Positions 20,163-29,750 of a stretch of 64,000 bases of DNA are shown piece after piece. The stretch lies in NCBI GenBank assembly GCA_000719695.1, contig JOHN01000015.1, positions 124,001-188,000 on the forward strand, read 5' to 3'. The notes under the pieces are model-generated. The model did not search any database. It had not been told where the DNA came from and worked only from the letters and a program-made list of their open reading frames with translations. Source of the stretch: Streptomyces sp. NRRL F-6131 (lineage in GTDB: Bacteria; Actinomycetota; Actinomycetes; Streptomycetales; Streptomycetaceae). The number at the start of each line of letters is the position of its first letter. The stretch's first letter is position 1. The translations under genes were made by a program, and so were the position numbers.

Positions 20163-21031
20163 CCACCGCCGCCACCACCGCCACCGGTCCGCAGAGCACC
20201 GGATCGCCGAGCACCGGATCGCCGGCCGTCGGGCCGCGCAGCACCTCCGTCCGCCGGCTGCTCGCCCTCGGCCGGGCCGAGGGCGTCCTGCTGCTGCGCA
20301 ACCGGACCGCCCTGTTCACCGCCGTCCTGCTGCCGCTGCTCCTGATCGGCGGACTGAAGAACGTCCTCGACCAGCAGGCCGAGACCAACCCCGGCCTCGA
20401 CGTCGACTCCCTGCTGGTCAACGGCGCGGTCGGCATGGTGCTGGCCTTCGTCGTCTACTACAACCTGACCGCCGCCTACGTGGCCCGCCGCGGCGAGCTG
20501 GTGCTCAAGCGGCTGCGCACCGGCGAGGCCCGGGACATCGAGATCCTGGCCGGCACCGCCGTCCCCTCGGTCGGCCTGGCCCTGCTGATGTGCGCGGTGA
20601 TCGGCGGCGTCGGCGCCTCCGTGCTGGACCTGCGCGCGCCGGTCAACCCGCTGCTGCTGGCCGTCGGCCTGGCCCTGGTGGTGGCGACGCTGATGGCGCT
20701 GGCCGCCGTCTCCAGCGCCTTCACCCGGACCGTGGAGAGCGCCGGCATCACCACCATGCCCGTCCTGCTGCTCACCCAGTTCGGCTCCGGCCTGTTCCTC
20801 CCGCTGGAGGTCATGCCGGAGCGGCTCGCCGACGTCTGCCGCCTGCTGCCCACCACGCCCGCCTTCCAGCTGGTCCGGGTCGGCTGGTTCGGCACCGACG
20901 GCTCCGAGGCCCCGACCGGGTTCGCCGGCAGCTGGGCCACCGCCGCTCCGCACCTGGTCACCGGGGGCGTCTGGCTCGCCCTCGCGGTCTGGGGCGCCGT
21001 CCGGTACTTCCGCTGGGAGCCGCGGCGCTGA
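20159..21031 (+). CDS. ABC-2 type transporter permease
   Basis: A 290-residue integral membrane protein. After a Thr/Ser-rich N-terminus there are about six hydrophobic helices, beginning with A-L-F-T-A-V-L-L-P-L-L-L-I-G-G-L, and the ABC-2 hallmark F-L-P-L-E-V-M-P-E-R-L near residue 220. It pairs with the preceding ATPase through a 4-base ATGA overlap. The substrate cannot be read from sequence; the linked sensor kinase suggests a membrane-active compound. Confidence 0.92.
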   Translation: MTTAATTATGPQSTGSPSTGSPAVGPRSTSVRRLLALGRAEGVLLLRNRTALFTAVLLPLLLIGGLKNVLDQQAETNPGLDVDSLLVNGAVGMVLAFVVYYNLTAAYVARRGELVLKRLRTGEARDIEILAGTAVPSVGLALLMCAVIGGVGASVLDLRAPVNPLLLAVGLALVVATLMALAAVSSAFTRTVESAGITTMPVLLLTQFGSGLFLPLEVMPERLADVCRLLPTTPAFQLVRVGWFGTDGSEAPTGFAGSWATAAPHLVTGGVWLALAVWGAVRYFRWEPRR

Positions 21032-21127
21032 GCGCCCTCCACCCGGTACCGATCCGAAGGCCCGCTCCCCGTTCGACCTCTGATAGGAAGGCCGCAGCAC
21101 GATCATGACGGAACGGGGGCGGAAGAG

Positions 21128-22354
21128 ATGGGTGTCGTGAATCCGGTGCGCGCGTGGAAGGGCCGTTCCAAGCCCCAGCGCTCCGAGCTCTACCTCCGCT
21201 GGTCGCTGTACCTGATGGCGCTCGCCCCGCTGCCGGTCACCCTGATGATCAACTCGGCCGAACCGGAGCACCGCGACCACCCGGCCGCCCGGGTCGCCCT
21301 GGTGATCGGCCTCGCCCTCACCCTGGTCACCCTGCGCGCCTACCGCACCTCGCTGGACCACTACCTGAACCGGCCCTCCGACCACCTGCGCTGGCTCGCC
21401 GTCAACGGCGGCGTCGCGGTGGCCGGCTCCTGGGCGGTGCTGCTGCTCGGCCCCCGGGTCGCCCCGGTCCCGGGCGGGGAAGAGGTGGTCTTCACCCTCC
21501 CGGTCGCCAGCACCATGCTCTTCACCGCCTTCGGCCCGGCCTCGGTCGGCCTGCCGCCGCGCCGGGCCGCCCTCGCCGGGGCGGGCGCCCTGCTGGCGGT
21601 CGCCCCCGGCATGCTGATCGCCGGCGCCGAGCCGGGCACCACCGCCGGACTCCTGGTCGGCACCGGACTGACCATGTGCTTCATCGGCTGCAGCTGCCGC
21701 AGCTTCGCCTGGCTCCAGTCGGTGGTGCAGGAGCTGGACACCGCCCGCGAGGCCCAGGCCCGGCTGGCCGTCGCCGAGGAGCGGCTGCGCTTCTCCCGCG
21801 ACCTGCACGACGTGATGGGCCGCAACCTCACCACCATCGCGCTCAAGAGCGAGCTGGCCGTCCAGCTGGCCCGGCGCGGCCTGCCGGAGGCCGCCGAGCA
21901 GATGGCCGAGGTGCAGCAGATCGCCCAGGAGTCCCAGCGCGAGGTCCGCGACGTGGTCCGCGGCTACCGCACGGCGGCCCTGCACGCCGAGGCGGTCGGC
22001 GCCCGCGCGGTGCTCCGCTCCGCCGACGTGGCCTGCGAGATCGACCTGGGCGAGCACGCCGAGGAACTCCCGGCGGCGGTCCAGTCGGTGCTCGGCTGGG
22101 TGATCCGCGAGGCCACCACCAACGTGCTGCGGCACAGCGAGGCGGGCCGCTGCTCGATCAGGCTCCGCCGCGAGGGCGGCCGGGTCCTGCTGGAGCTGGA
22201 GAATGACGGGGTGCCGGCCGTGCCGCTGCCCTCCCAGGGCGGCGGGACCGGCCTGAGCGGACTGCGGGAACGGCTCGCCGCCCACGACGGCGAGCTGACC
22301 GTGCCGGACGCCGGGCCGGGGCTCTTCCGGCTGCTCGCCAGCGTCCCGCTCTGA
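21128..22354 (+). CDS. Sensor histidine kinase, HisKA_3/DesK type
   Basis: A 408-residue membrane sensor. About five to six hydrophobic helices between residues 15 and 190 form the sensing domain; the dimerisation helix carries the phosphorylated His227 in F-S-R-D-L-H-D-V-M-G; the HATPase domain ends with G-G-G-T-G-L-S-G-L-R-E-R-L. The absence of a large extracellular loop suggests intramembrane sensing, as in DesK and LiaS-like kinases. GGAAGAG precedes the ATG. The partner regulator follows 26 bases downstream. Confidence 0.93.
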   Translation: MGVVNPVRAWKGRSKPQRSELYLRWSLYLMALAPLPVTLMINSAEPEHRDHPAARVALVIGLALTLVTLRAYRTSLDHYLNRPSDHLRWLAVNGGVAVAGSWAVLLLGPRVAPVPGGEEVVFTLPVASTMLFTAFGPASVGLPPRRAALAGAGALLAVAPGMLIAGAEPGTTAGLLVGTGLTMCFIGCSCRSFAWLQSVVQELDTAREAQARLAVAEERLRFSRDLHDVMGRNLTTIALKSELAVQLARRGLPEAAEQMAEVQQIAQESQREVRDVVRGYRTAALHAEAVGARAVLRSADVACEIDLGEHAEELPAAVQSVLGWVIREATTNVLRHSEAGRCSIRLRREGGRVLLELENDGVPAVPLPSQGGGTGLSGLRERLAAHDGELTVPDAGPGLFRLLASVPL

Positions 22355-22380
22355 CCCCCCGCCGTACGGAAGGCCCACCG

Positions 22381-23001
22381 ATGACCGACACCGCGCCCGT
22401 CCGCGTCCTGCTCGCCGACGACGAGCACCTCATCCGCGGCGCGCTCGCCGCGCTGCTCGCGCTGGAGGAGGACATCGTCGTGGTCGCCCAGGCCGCCTCC
22501 GGCCCGGAGGCGCTGGCGATGGCCGAGGCGCACCGGCCGGACATCGCGGTGCTGGACCTCCAGATGCCCGGCCTGGACGGGATCGAGGTGGCCACCCGGC
22601 TGCGCACGCTGCTGCCGGACTGCCGCTGCATGATCGTCACCGGCCACGGACGCCCCGGCTACCTGAAGCGGGCGCTGGAGGTCGGTGTCCGGGGCTTCCT
22701 GCCGAAGACCGTCTCGGCGGCCGACCTGGCGGGGATCATCCGGACCGTCCGGGCCGGCGGCCGCCACGTGGACCCGGAGCTGGCGGCGGACGCGATCTCC
22801 GCGGGGGAGACGCCGCTGACCCCGCGCGAGACCGATGTGCTGGAGCTGGCCGCCGACGGCACCTCGATCGCCGAGATCGCCGCGCGGGCCTCGCTCTCCC
22901 AGGGCACCGTGCGCAACTACCTGTCCTCCGCGGCGGCCAAGCTGAACGCGGAGAACCGGCACGCGGCGGTGCGGATCGCCCGCGAGCACGGCTGGATCTG
23001 A
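22381..23001 (+). CDS. Response regulator, NarL/DesR family
   Basis: A 206-residue regulator with a receiver domain (phospho-acceptor Asp59 in A-V-L-D-L-Q-M-P-G, conserved Lys in F-L-P-K) and a C-terminal LuxR-type helix-turn-helix (about 140-200, T-P-R-E-T-D-V-L-E-L-A-A-D-G). It closes the ABC/two-component operon and probably binds the palindrome at 19065-19078 to control the operon. Confidence 0.94.
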   Translation: MTDTAPVRVLLADDEHLIRGALAALLALEEDIVVVAQAASGPEALAMAEAHRPDIAVLDLQMPGLDGIEVATRLRTLLPDCRCMIVTGHGRPGYLKRALEVGVRGFLPKTVSAADLAGIIRTVRAGGRHVDPELAADAISAGETPLTPRETDVLELAADGTSIAEIAARASLSQGTVRNYLSSAAAKLNAENRHAAVRIAREHGWI

Positions 23002-23031
23002 CCGCCGGGCCCGCGGGCGCGCCGTCCGGGC

Positions 23032-23931
23032 TCAGGCCCAGGTGAGGCCGGTCAGCCGCTCGTAGGCCTCGACGTACTTGGCGCGGACCTTCTCGACGAC
23101 CTCGGCGGGCAGCTGCGGCGGCGGCTGCTCGCTCCTGCGGTCCCAGCCGGAGGCCGGGGAGGTCAGCCAGTCGCGGATGATCTGCTTGTCGAACGAGGGC
23201 TGGGGGTGGCCGGGCTCCCACGCGTCGGCCGGCCAGAAGCGCGAGGAGTCCGGGGTGAGCACCTCGTCGCCGATCACCAGCTCGCCGTCCAGCAGGCCGA
23301 ACTCGAACTTGGTGTCGGCCAGCACGATGCCCCGGTCGCGGGCGATGTCGCGGGCCCGGGCGTAGACGTCCAGGGTGGTCCGACGGAGCTGGTTGGCCAG
23401 CTCGGCGCCGACCCGGCGGGCGGTCTCCTCGTAGGAGACGTTCTCGTCGTGCTCGCCGACCTCGGCCTTGAGCGCGGGGGTGTAGATCGGGGCGGGCAGC
23501 TCGGAGCCGTCGACCAGGCCCTCGGGCAGGGCGATGCCGCAGACGGTGCGGGAGGCGCGGTACTCCTCCAGGCCGGAGCCGGCCAGGTAGCCGCGGGCCA
23601 CGCACTCGACCGGCACCATGTCCAGGCTGCGGCAGATCAGGGTGCGGCCCTTCCAGTCGGCGGGGGCGCCGGCCGGGACCTCGGTGGAGATCACGTGGTT
23701 GGGCACGATGTCGGCGATCCGCTCGAACCACCACAGCGAGAGCTGGGTGAGGATGCGGCCCTTGTCCGGGATCTCGTTGGGCAGCACCCAGTCGTAGGCC
23801 GAGGTGCGGTCGCTGGCGACCATCACCAGCTCGCCCGACTCGGTGCGGTACAGGTCGCGCACCTTGCCGGTGTGCAGGTGGACCAGGCCGGGTACCTGGA
23901 CCGGCTCGGGCTTGGTGACAAATCCGCTCAA
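23032..23931 (-). CDS. purC: Phosphoribosylaminoimidazole-succinocarboxamide synthase
   Basis: PurC (SAICAR synthetase) joins CAIR and aspartate with ATP in purine synthesis. The sequence has H-T-G-K-V-R-D-L-Y near the start, A-S-D-R-T-S-A-Y-D-W, V-E-C-V-A-R-G-Y-L-A-G-S-G and D-T-K-F-E-F-G. I chose the TTG at 23931 (M-S-G-F-V-T-K-P-E-P), giving 299 residues, the normal size, with GAGG upstream; an ATG at 24006 would add 25 residues without family similarity. It sits apart from purSQL but in the same region as purD. Convergent with the response-regulator gene. Confidence 0.95.
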   Translation of the reverse strand: MSGFVTKPEPVQVPGLVHLHTGKVRDLYRTESGELVMVASDRTSAYDWVLPNEIPDKGRILTQLSLWWFERIADIVPNHVISTEVPAGAPADWKGRTLICRSLDMVPVECVARGYLAGSGLEEYRASRTVCGIALPEGLVDGSELPAPIYTPALKAEVGEHDENVSYEETARRVGAELANQLRRTTLDVYARARDIARDRGIVLADTKFEFGLLDGELVIGDEVLTPDSSRFWPADAWEPGHPQPSFDKQIIRDWLTSPASGWDRRSEQPPPQLPAEVVEKVRAKYVEAYERLTGLTWA

Positions 23932-24049
23932 GATCGTCTCAGTCCTCAGGGGTCGTTCGCGGGCGTGGGGCGCGAAAGGGGAGGTCACTGGGGTCGAGTC
24001 TGTCATGGCCCGCCGCCCGGCTCCCGGGCCGGGCGGCGTCCCGGCGGAC

Positions 24050-25588
24050 TCAGTCGTTCTTGCAGAGGCGGTCCAGCAGGTTGGCGGTGGCCCGCTGGAT
24101 CCGCTCGTCGGTGAGCCCCGGGCGGTCCAGCGCGGGGGACCAGGCGAAGGTGCCGGAGGCGAAGACGTACGCGCCGCTCGGCGCCCGGTAGAGCGAGGTC
24201 TCCTGGTGCCGGGGGCGGCCGGCCGGGTCCCGGTACGGGGAGTGGGCGAGCAGGACCCGCTCGGTGTGCTCGGGCAGGGCGACCTTGGGGTAGTAGCGGT
24301 CCGCCTCGCCGGCCACCAGGCCGGGCAGCTCCTCGCCCTCCTGGACGCCGGTGCCGTCCCAGAGCCAGTGCGCGGTGTGCCGGGCGACCAGCGGGACGGG
24401 CGCGGCGACCCGGCCGGAGTACTGCAGCCCGAGCAGGTGCTGCTCGGCCTCGCCGGCGTCGCGCCACAGCGCGCTGGCGGCGCCGGCCACCCCGGCGGCC
24501 GGACTGCCCGGTCCGACCTTCTGGCGCTTGCGGCAGTTCAGCATCCGGTGCGGCTCGCCGGAGGGGCCGGGGCTCAGCTCGACCCGCCAGTACATGGTGT
24601 TGGCGGAGAGGAAGACCAGCGAGGTGCCGCCGTCCCGGGCCCGTTCGACGGCGCGGCGCATCGGCTCGGACCAGTACTCGTCGTGGCCGGGGAAGACCAG
24701 CGCCTTGTGCCGGGAGGCGTCGACCAGTCCGGCGTGCAGGTCGGTGGCGGTGGCGTACGAGAGGTCGTAGCCGTAGCGCTCGGCCCAGCGGATGAAGTCG
24801 TAGGCGTGGCCGACGTGCAGCGGGAGCCCGGCGGTGGCGTGCGGCCGGTCGAAGGAGACCGTGACGGCCGCCTCGGGCTCGCCGACCAGCCGGCCGCCGT
24901 CCCAGGCGTGGTAGAGGCTGGCGCCGCTGCGGCCGTCCTCGGGGAAGAGGTTGTACGCCTGCCAGGTCACGTCGGGGACCACCAGCAGCAGTTCTGCGGC
25001 GCGGGTCTGGTCCTCGAAGTCCCGGACGGTGAACGGGATGTGGCTGCGGTGCAGCATGTCGGCGGTGGTGAGCACGGCGACGTACGCGCCGGGCCGCCAG
25101 TGCTGCGGGACCTGCAGCCGCCAGGTGTGCCACCAGTGGTGGCAGGAGACGGTCCGGCCGACCACCATCGGGGCGGGCTGGACCATGCCGGCGATCAGCG
25201 GACTGGACGTCATGTGGTGGGCGCCGTCGCCCGCGTAGTGGCCGATCCGGTAGACGTCGACGGTGAACTCGCGGGGCGGGTTGACGGTGACCCGGAGGTC
25301 CACCGAGCCGCCGGGCCGGACCACTCCGGCCGAGGCGAAGCCCTTGATCTGCTGTTCCTCGTCGTTGGCGCTGAGCGGGCTGCCGACCGGGGGTCTGTCA
25401 CGCACCCCGGCGGCCAGCGGGCGCTGCCCGGGGGCGTCCACCGAGACGTACCAGGGGACGTCCCCCTCGGTGCCGGCGACGTACTGGTCCGGGCTGCGCA
25501 GCCAGGGCAGCGGGCCCTGGCCGAAGGGGTCGGAGACGCTGTGCGCGTGCGTTCCGGACTCCCAGCGGCGGTTGAGTTCGGTCCCCAC
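24050..25588 (-). CDS. N,N-dimethylformamidase beta-subunit-like protein
   Basis: A 512-residue protein matching the large-subunit-like C-terminal domain of N,N-dimethylformamidase. Visible marks are Y-R-I-G-H-Y-A-G-D-G-A, a T-W-Q-A-Y-N-L-F-P-E-D-G-R-S segment, L-V-F-P-G-H-D-E-Y-W-S and a flavodoxin/amidotransferase-like central part. Characterised DMFases hydrolyse formamide bonds, but stand-alone actinobacterial homologues are of unknown activity. The GTG at 25588 has a strong RBS (GGGAGGGG) 5 bases upstream, so the longer frame to 25663 is rejected. No signal peptide is seen. Confidence 0.85.
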   Translation of the reverse strand: MGTELNRRWESGTHAHSVSDPFGQGPLPWLRSPDQYVAGTEGDVPWYVSVDAPGQRPLAAGVRDRPPVGSPLSANDEEQQIKGFASAGVVRPGGSVDLRVTVNPPREFTVDVYRIGHYAGDGAHHMTSSPLIAGMVQPAPMVVGRTVSCHHWWHTWRLQVPQHWRPGAYVAVLTTADMLHRSHIPFTVRDFEDQTRAAELLLVVPDVTWQAYNLFPEDGRSGASLYHAWDGGRLVGEPEAAVTVSFDRPHATAGLPLHVGHAYDFIRWAERYGYDLSYATATDLHAGLVDASRHKALVFPGHDEYWSEPMRRAVERARDGGTSLVFLSANTMYWRVELSPGPSGEPHRMLNCRKRQKVGPGSPAAGVAGAASALWRDAGEAEQHLLGLQYSGRVAAPVPLVARHTAHWLWDGTGVQEGEELPGLVAGEADRYYPKVALPEHTERVLLAHSPYRDPAGRPRHQETSLYRAPSGAYVFASGTFAWSPALDRPGLTDERIQRATANLLDRLCKND

Positions 25589-25812
25589 GCGCGCCCCTCC
25601 CAGGTGCACCTCCGCCGGTTGGCACGTGCCTCCCGGATGTGCGTGCGGTCTAATACACCACACCGCGCTGGCGCTGCGTCACCCCACGGTAGCAACTAGT
25701 GGCGGGAATCTTCCGGCCCGCCGGACGGAGGGCCTCCGGCCTGCGAAGACCCGGGGCGGCCGGTCCGTCCGGGGGCGCTCACCGCCGCGGCTCGCGCCCC
25801 CGGGGGGGCCGG

Positions 25813-27384
25813 TCAGAGCCGGACGGGCTTCTCCAGCCGGACGTCCGCGGCGTCCAGCCAGGCCCGCAGCGGCCCGTCCTGGCCCTGCTCGACGGCCTGG
25901 GCGACCGGCTCGGCGAGGTCGGTGCGGCGGACCCCGCCGAGCAGCAGGACCGGGCCGTCCAGCCAGTCGAGACCGGGGACGGCGCCCGCGGTGTCGACGG
26001 CGGCGCAGCAGACCATCGCGGTGACGTGGTCGACCAGGACGTCCCGCCCGGACCGGACCGGTTCGAGCAGCGGCGCGGGCGCGGTGGTGCGGGCCAGCTG
26101 GGCGGCGAGCGCGGCGGCCAGCCGCTCGCCGTCGCCGTCGGCCAGCCGGCCCAGCAGCCGGGTCAGCGTCGGGGCGCCGGGGCGGGCCTGCGGGGCGAGC
26201 AGGTCCAGCGCGGACTGCAGGGCGGCGGCACGGGCCCGCCAGCCGGCGTCCACCACGTCGGCCGGGTAGTCGACCCACTCCAGCTCGCGCCAGCCGCCGC
26301 CGGCGGGGGCGCCGAAGAACAGCTCGGCGGCGAGCCGGGAGACCGCGGCGTCCACCGCGCCGGGCTCCTCCAGCAGGTCGCAGGCCGGGCGGTCGCCGAG
26401 CCGGTTGCCGTAGCCGTCGGCGAGCCGGTCGCGCCGGGACAGCTCGGTGAGCGCGGCGACCACGCCGGCGTTGAGGTGCGCGGGGTGCCGGCCCAGCCGC
26501 CAGGCGGGCAGCGCGACCCGGGTGAGCAGCCGGTCCCAGCCCGCGTAGGCGAGGCCGACCTGCTCCTGGGCGGCGATCCGCAGGCCGTAGTCGACGCCGC
26601 GGGCCTGTTCGGAGGCCCAGCCGGCGACGGAGCGCTCCAGCTCGGCGGCGTGCTCGCGGCAGGCGCCCAGCAGCCGGCGGGTGATGCCGTCGGTGATCCG
26701 GTCGGCGAGCGCGGCCGGTCCGCGGCGGGGCGGACGGGGGGCGCCGGGGGCGGTGCCCGGTCCGGCGGCCGGGTCGAGGTCCAGGCTGGCGTCCAGCGCG
26801 CGCAGGAAACGGCGGGCGGCGGCGATCTCCGGGTCGGCGGCGGCCGCGGTGCCGGCCACCACCGGGGCGAGCAGGGCGCGCAGCTCGCCGGCCCGCATCC
26901 ACCAGAGGAACGGCGAGCCGATGACCAGGACCGGGGCGGTCGGCTCGTGGCCGGCGGCCCGGGAGCGGCGCTCCCGCGGCACGGGCACGTCCTCCAGCCA
27001 GCTGTCGCAGTCCGGGGTGAGCGCGACCGCGGAGGGCGCGGGGACCTCCAGCCGGTCGGCCAGCTCGTCGATCAGCCGGTACAGCTCGGGGGCCTGGCCG
27101 CGGTCCAGCGGCACGGCCGGGGTCTGCGGCGGGACGGCCCGGCGGTGGGCGCGGGCGGCCAGGCCGGCCACCAGCAGGGTGAGCGCGGCGACCGCGCACA
27201 CCGTCCAGCGGGCGGCGTCCCAGCCGGCGGCGTCGGGAGAGCCGGGGGCGCCGATCCGTCCGGTGAACCGGCCGGCGAGCAGCACCACCGCGGTGGCGGC
27301 GGGCAGCGCGGCGGCGGCCAGGGCGAGACCCCGGATCCGCAGGACCGCCTGGGCATGAGCGCGCGCGGTGTCGACAGCGGCCAT
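25813..27384 (-). CDS. Membrane protein resembling an M48 peptidase without the zinc motif
   Basis: A 523-residue protein with two N-terminal hydrophobic helices (about 18-36 and 58-76) followed by a large Ala/Leu/Arg-rich domain. The part around residues 100-160 (A-P-E-L-Y-R-L-I-D-E-L-A-D-R-L, then V-L-V-I-G-S-P-F-L-W-W) reads like an M48 peptidase, where the next helix should carry HExxH; here it is M-R-A-G-E-L-R-A-L-L-A-P-V. No zinc site is visible, so it is probably an inactive homologue. ATG 27384 is preferred; a GTG at 27396 is possible. Function unknown. Confidence 0.65.
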   Translation of the reverse strand: MAAVDTARAHAQAVLRIRGLALAAAALPAATAVVLLAGRFTGRIGAPGSPDAAGWDAARWTVCAVAALTLLVAGLAARAHRRAVPPQTPAVPLDRGQAPELYRLIDELADRLEVPAPSAVALTPDCDSWLEDVPVPRERRSRAAGHEPTAPVLVIGSPFLWWMRAGELRALLAPVVAGTAAAADPEIAAARRFLRALDASLDLDPAAGPGTAPGAPRPPRRGPAALADRITDGITRRLLGACREHAAELERSVAGWASEQARGVDYGLRIAAQEQVGLAYAGWDRLLTRVALPAWRLGRHPAHLNAGVVAALTELSRRDRLADGYGNRLGDRPACDLLEEPGAVDAAVSRLAAELFFGAPAGGGWRELEWVDYPADVVDAGWRARAAALQSALDLLAPQARPGAPTLTRLLGRLADGDGERLAAALAAQLARTTAPAPLLEPVRSGRDVLVDHVTAMVCCAAVDTAGAVPGLDWLDGPVLLLGGVRRTDLAEPVAQAVEQGQDGPLRAWLDAADVRLEKPVRL

Positions 27385-28031
27385 ACGGTGCGGCACCCCC
27401 TTCGGAGCCCTCGGGCACCCGGCGACGGGGCCCTGAGCCGATTCGAAACGATCAGTTCCGACGGGAAACGGTGGTGTCCGAGCCCCGGTAGTACATGCTG
27501 CGTGGCGCTTATGACATGTTCGACGCCCGTGTCCGGGTGGGTGTTCCGGATCGCCCCGGTTTCCACTCGTCCCGGTGACGCCGCCCGGATTCCGGACGAC
27601 CGCCCCCGGGCGACGCCCGGCGGGTCCGGTCCGGCCGGACGCCGTCCAGCATCCCCCCGCGCGACCGCCGCTACCCGGCGGCGGCCGGAAGCGGCCCGAC
27701 CTGTGGCGCCGTGGTCCAGCGCACCATAAGGCCGGGCAGCCGGTTGCGTCAGCCGGATGCGGTGGGTGTCACTCGATGGGCTGGATTCCGGCGACCGAAC
27801 GGTGTGGCGTCCCCGGGCGCCGCTCCCGTCCCACCCGTCCCCGAAACGCCGGGGCGGGCTGCGTCCATGGGGGTTGTCCGAGGGGCTCGCGGGGCCGGCG
27901 GGGGTCGCGGGACGGCACGGCGTCCGCCGGGGTGCGGGCGGGGGCGGCCGGCGCGGGCCGGGAACGCCCGGGCCCCCGGCGCGCGGATCGCTCGCCGGGG
28001 GCCCGGGGGACGGGACGGGGGTGCGCGGCCG
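27385..28031. other. ~650-bp region between the M48-like gene and purD
   Basis: No gene is supported: the open frames have mixed codon bias and no domains. The left end (27400-27560), slightly A/T-richer and containing ACATG-N17-CATGT, should hold the promoter of the M48-like gene; the right end carries the purD terminator. Confidence 0.5.
27967..28007 (-). terminator. Terminator downstream of purD
   Basis: A perfect 15-bp stem (27967-27981 with 27993-28007) with an 11-base loop lies 25 bases beyond the purD stop. Confidence 0.8.
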
Positions 28032-29279
28032 CTACTGCGCGGCCTTCAGCGCGATGTCCCCGCGGTGCTGGCCGCCGGCCAGCGAGATCCGCTCGACCGA
28101 CCGGTAGGCCCGGTCGCGCGCCTCGGCGAGGTCGGTGCCGGTCGCGGTGACGGACAGCACCCGGCCGCCGGCGCTCAGCACCCGGCCGTCCGCGTCCGCC
28201 TTCGTCCCGGCGTGCAGCACGTACGCGGTGCCGTCCGCGGCCTCCGCCGCGGCCAGGCCCTCGATCGGGTCGCCGGTGCGCGGCGCGGCCGGGTAGCCCT
28301 CGGCGGCGATCACCACGGTGACCGCGGCGCCGTCGTCCCAGCGCAGCGGCTCCAGCTGGTCCAGCGTGCCGGTGGCCGAGGCGTGCAGCACGCCGGCCAG
28401 CGGGGTGCGCAGCCGGGCCAGCACGACCTGGGTCTCGGGGTCGCCGAAGCGGGCGTTGAACTCGATCACCCGGGTGCCGCGCGAGGTCAGCGCCAGGCCC
28501 GCGTAGAGCAGGCCCGAGAACGGGGTGCCGCGGCGGCGCAGCTCGTCCACGGTCGGCTGCAGCACGGTCGCCAGGACGTCCTCGACCAGGCCCTCGGGGG
28601 CCCAGGGCAGCGGCGAGTAGGCGCCCATGCCGCCGGTGTTGGGGCCCTGGTCGCCGTCCAGCGCGCGCTTGAAGTCCTGGGCGGGCTGGAGCGGGACGAC
28701 GGTGGTGCCGTCGGTGATCGCGAACAGCGAGACCTCGGGACCGTCCAGGTACTCCTCGATGACCACGCTCTCGCAGGCCGTGGCGTGGGCCAGCGCCTCC
28801 TCGCGGTCGGAGGTGACCACGACGCCCTTGCCGGCGGCCAGGCCGTCGTCCTTGACCACGTACGGCGCGCCGAAGGCGTCCAGCGCCTCGGCGGCCTCGG
28901 CGGCGGTGGTGCAGACGTAGGAGCGCGCGGTGGGCACGCCGGCGGCGGCCATCACGTCCTTGGCGAAGGCCTTGGAGCCTTCGAGCACGGCGGCCTCGGC
29001 GGACGGGCCGAACACCGGGATGCCGGCCGCGCGCACGGCGTCGGCGACACCCGCGACCAGCGGGGCCTCCGGGCCGACCACGACCAGTTCGGCGCCGAGC
29101 CGCCCGGCGAGCGCGGTGACCTGCGCGCCGTCGAGCTGGTCGACCGGGTGGACCGTCGCCACCTGCGCGATCCCGGCGTTGCCCGGGGCGCAGTGCAGCT
29201 CGGTCACGGCGGGATCTTGGGACAGAGAGCGGCACAGGGCGTGTTCGCGGGCGCCGCCGCCGATGACGAGGACCTTCAC
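28032..29279 (-). CDS. purD: Phosphoribosylamine-glycine ligase
   Basis: PurD (GAR synthetase) joins phosphoribosylamine and glycine with ATP, the second step of purine synthesis. The 415-residue ATP-grasp enzyme begins [15 protein letters not shown], and has [14 protein letters not shown], the [12 protein letters not shown] strand and the [11 protein letters not shown] metal motif. The GTG at 29279 is the family start; the frame extends further upstream without similarity. No RBS is seen and TACCCT lies 8 bases before the GTG, so a leaderless mRNA is likely. Confidence 0.97.
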   Translation of the reverse strand: MKVLVIGGGAREHALCRSLSQDPAVTELHCAPGNAGIAQVATVHPVDQLDGAQVTALAGRLGAELVVVGPEAPLVAGVADAVRAAGIPVFGPSAEAAVLEGSKAFAKDVMAAAGVPTARSYVCTTAAEAAEALDAFGAPYVVKDDGLAAGKGVVVTSDREEALAHATACESVVIEEYLDGPEVSLFAITDGTTVVPLQPAQDFKRALDGDQGPNTGGMGAYSPLPWAPEGLVEDVLATVLQPTVDELRRRGTPFSGLLYAGLALTSRGTRVIEFNARFGDPETQVVLARLRTPLAGVLHASATGTLDQLEPLRWDDGAAVTVVIAAEGYPAAPRTGDPIEGLAAAEAADGTAYVLHAGTKADADGRVLSAGGRVLSVTATGTDLAEARDRAYRSVERISLAGGQHRGDIALKAAQ

Positions 29280-29750
29280 GCTGCGCAAGGGTAGCCGGTG
29301 GCCGGTTCCGGCCGCTCTCCGGTCCCGTAGGAAGAGACGACCGAGGGGGTCGGGTACACGCACGGCCTCGGAGGATCCTCCAGTCGGGGGCCCCGGTGAT
29401 CGCCGCACGGTGCCCGGGTCAGGACAGCGGGTCACCGGCGACTCCCTCGGACGGGTGAAATCCCGTCGACCGCCGCAACCCTCCCACCTCGGGATCCGGT
29501 GGCCGAATCCGATAACGATCATTGGGGAAGCGCCCACACGGTCAGCCATTTGGCGGTAAGAAGTGCTGTTGGACCACCGCCGGCGGCCGCCGGCGGTGCC
29601 GCCCCGGGACACCCGCACCCCGCCCCGGAACGGCGGCGTGTTCGGCGCTTCGTCCGGCGTTTCACGGGCCGTCAGGCCGATGACACGTCAGTCCGCGCAG
29701 ATTCGGGACCAGCCAGACCAGCAGTCCGCCCGCCACAGGGAGCCCCACAG
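29280..29750. other. 471-bp divergent intergenic region between purD and the SLATT gene
   Basis: Holds promoters for both flanking genes. TACCCT (29287-29292, minus strand) suits purD. Bases 29505-29570 are A/T-richer and may form the SLATT promoter, but no hexamer pair is convincing. No gene is supported. Confidence 0.45.
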
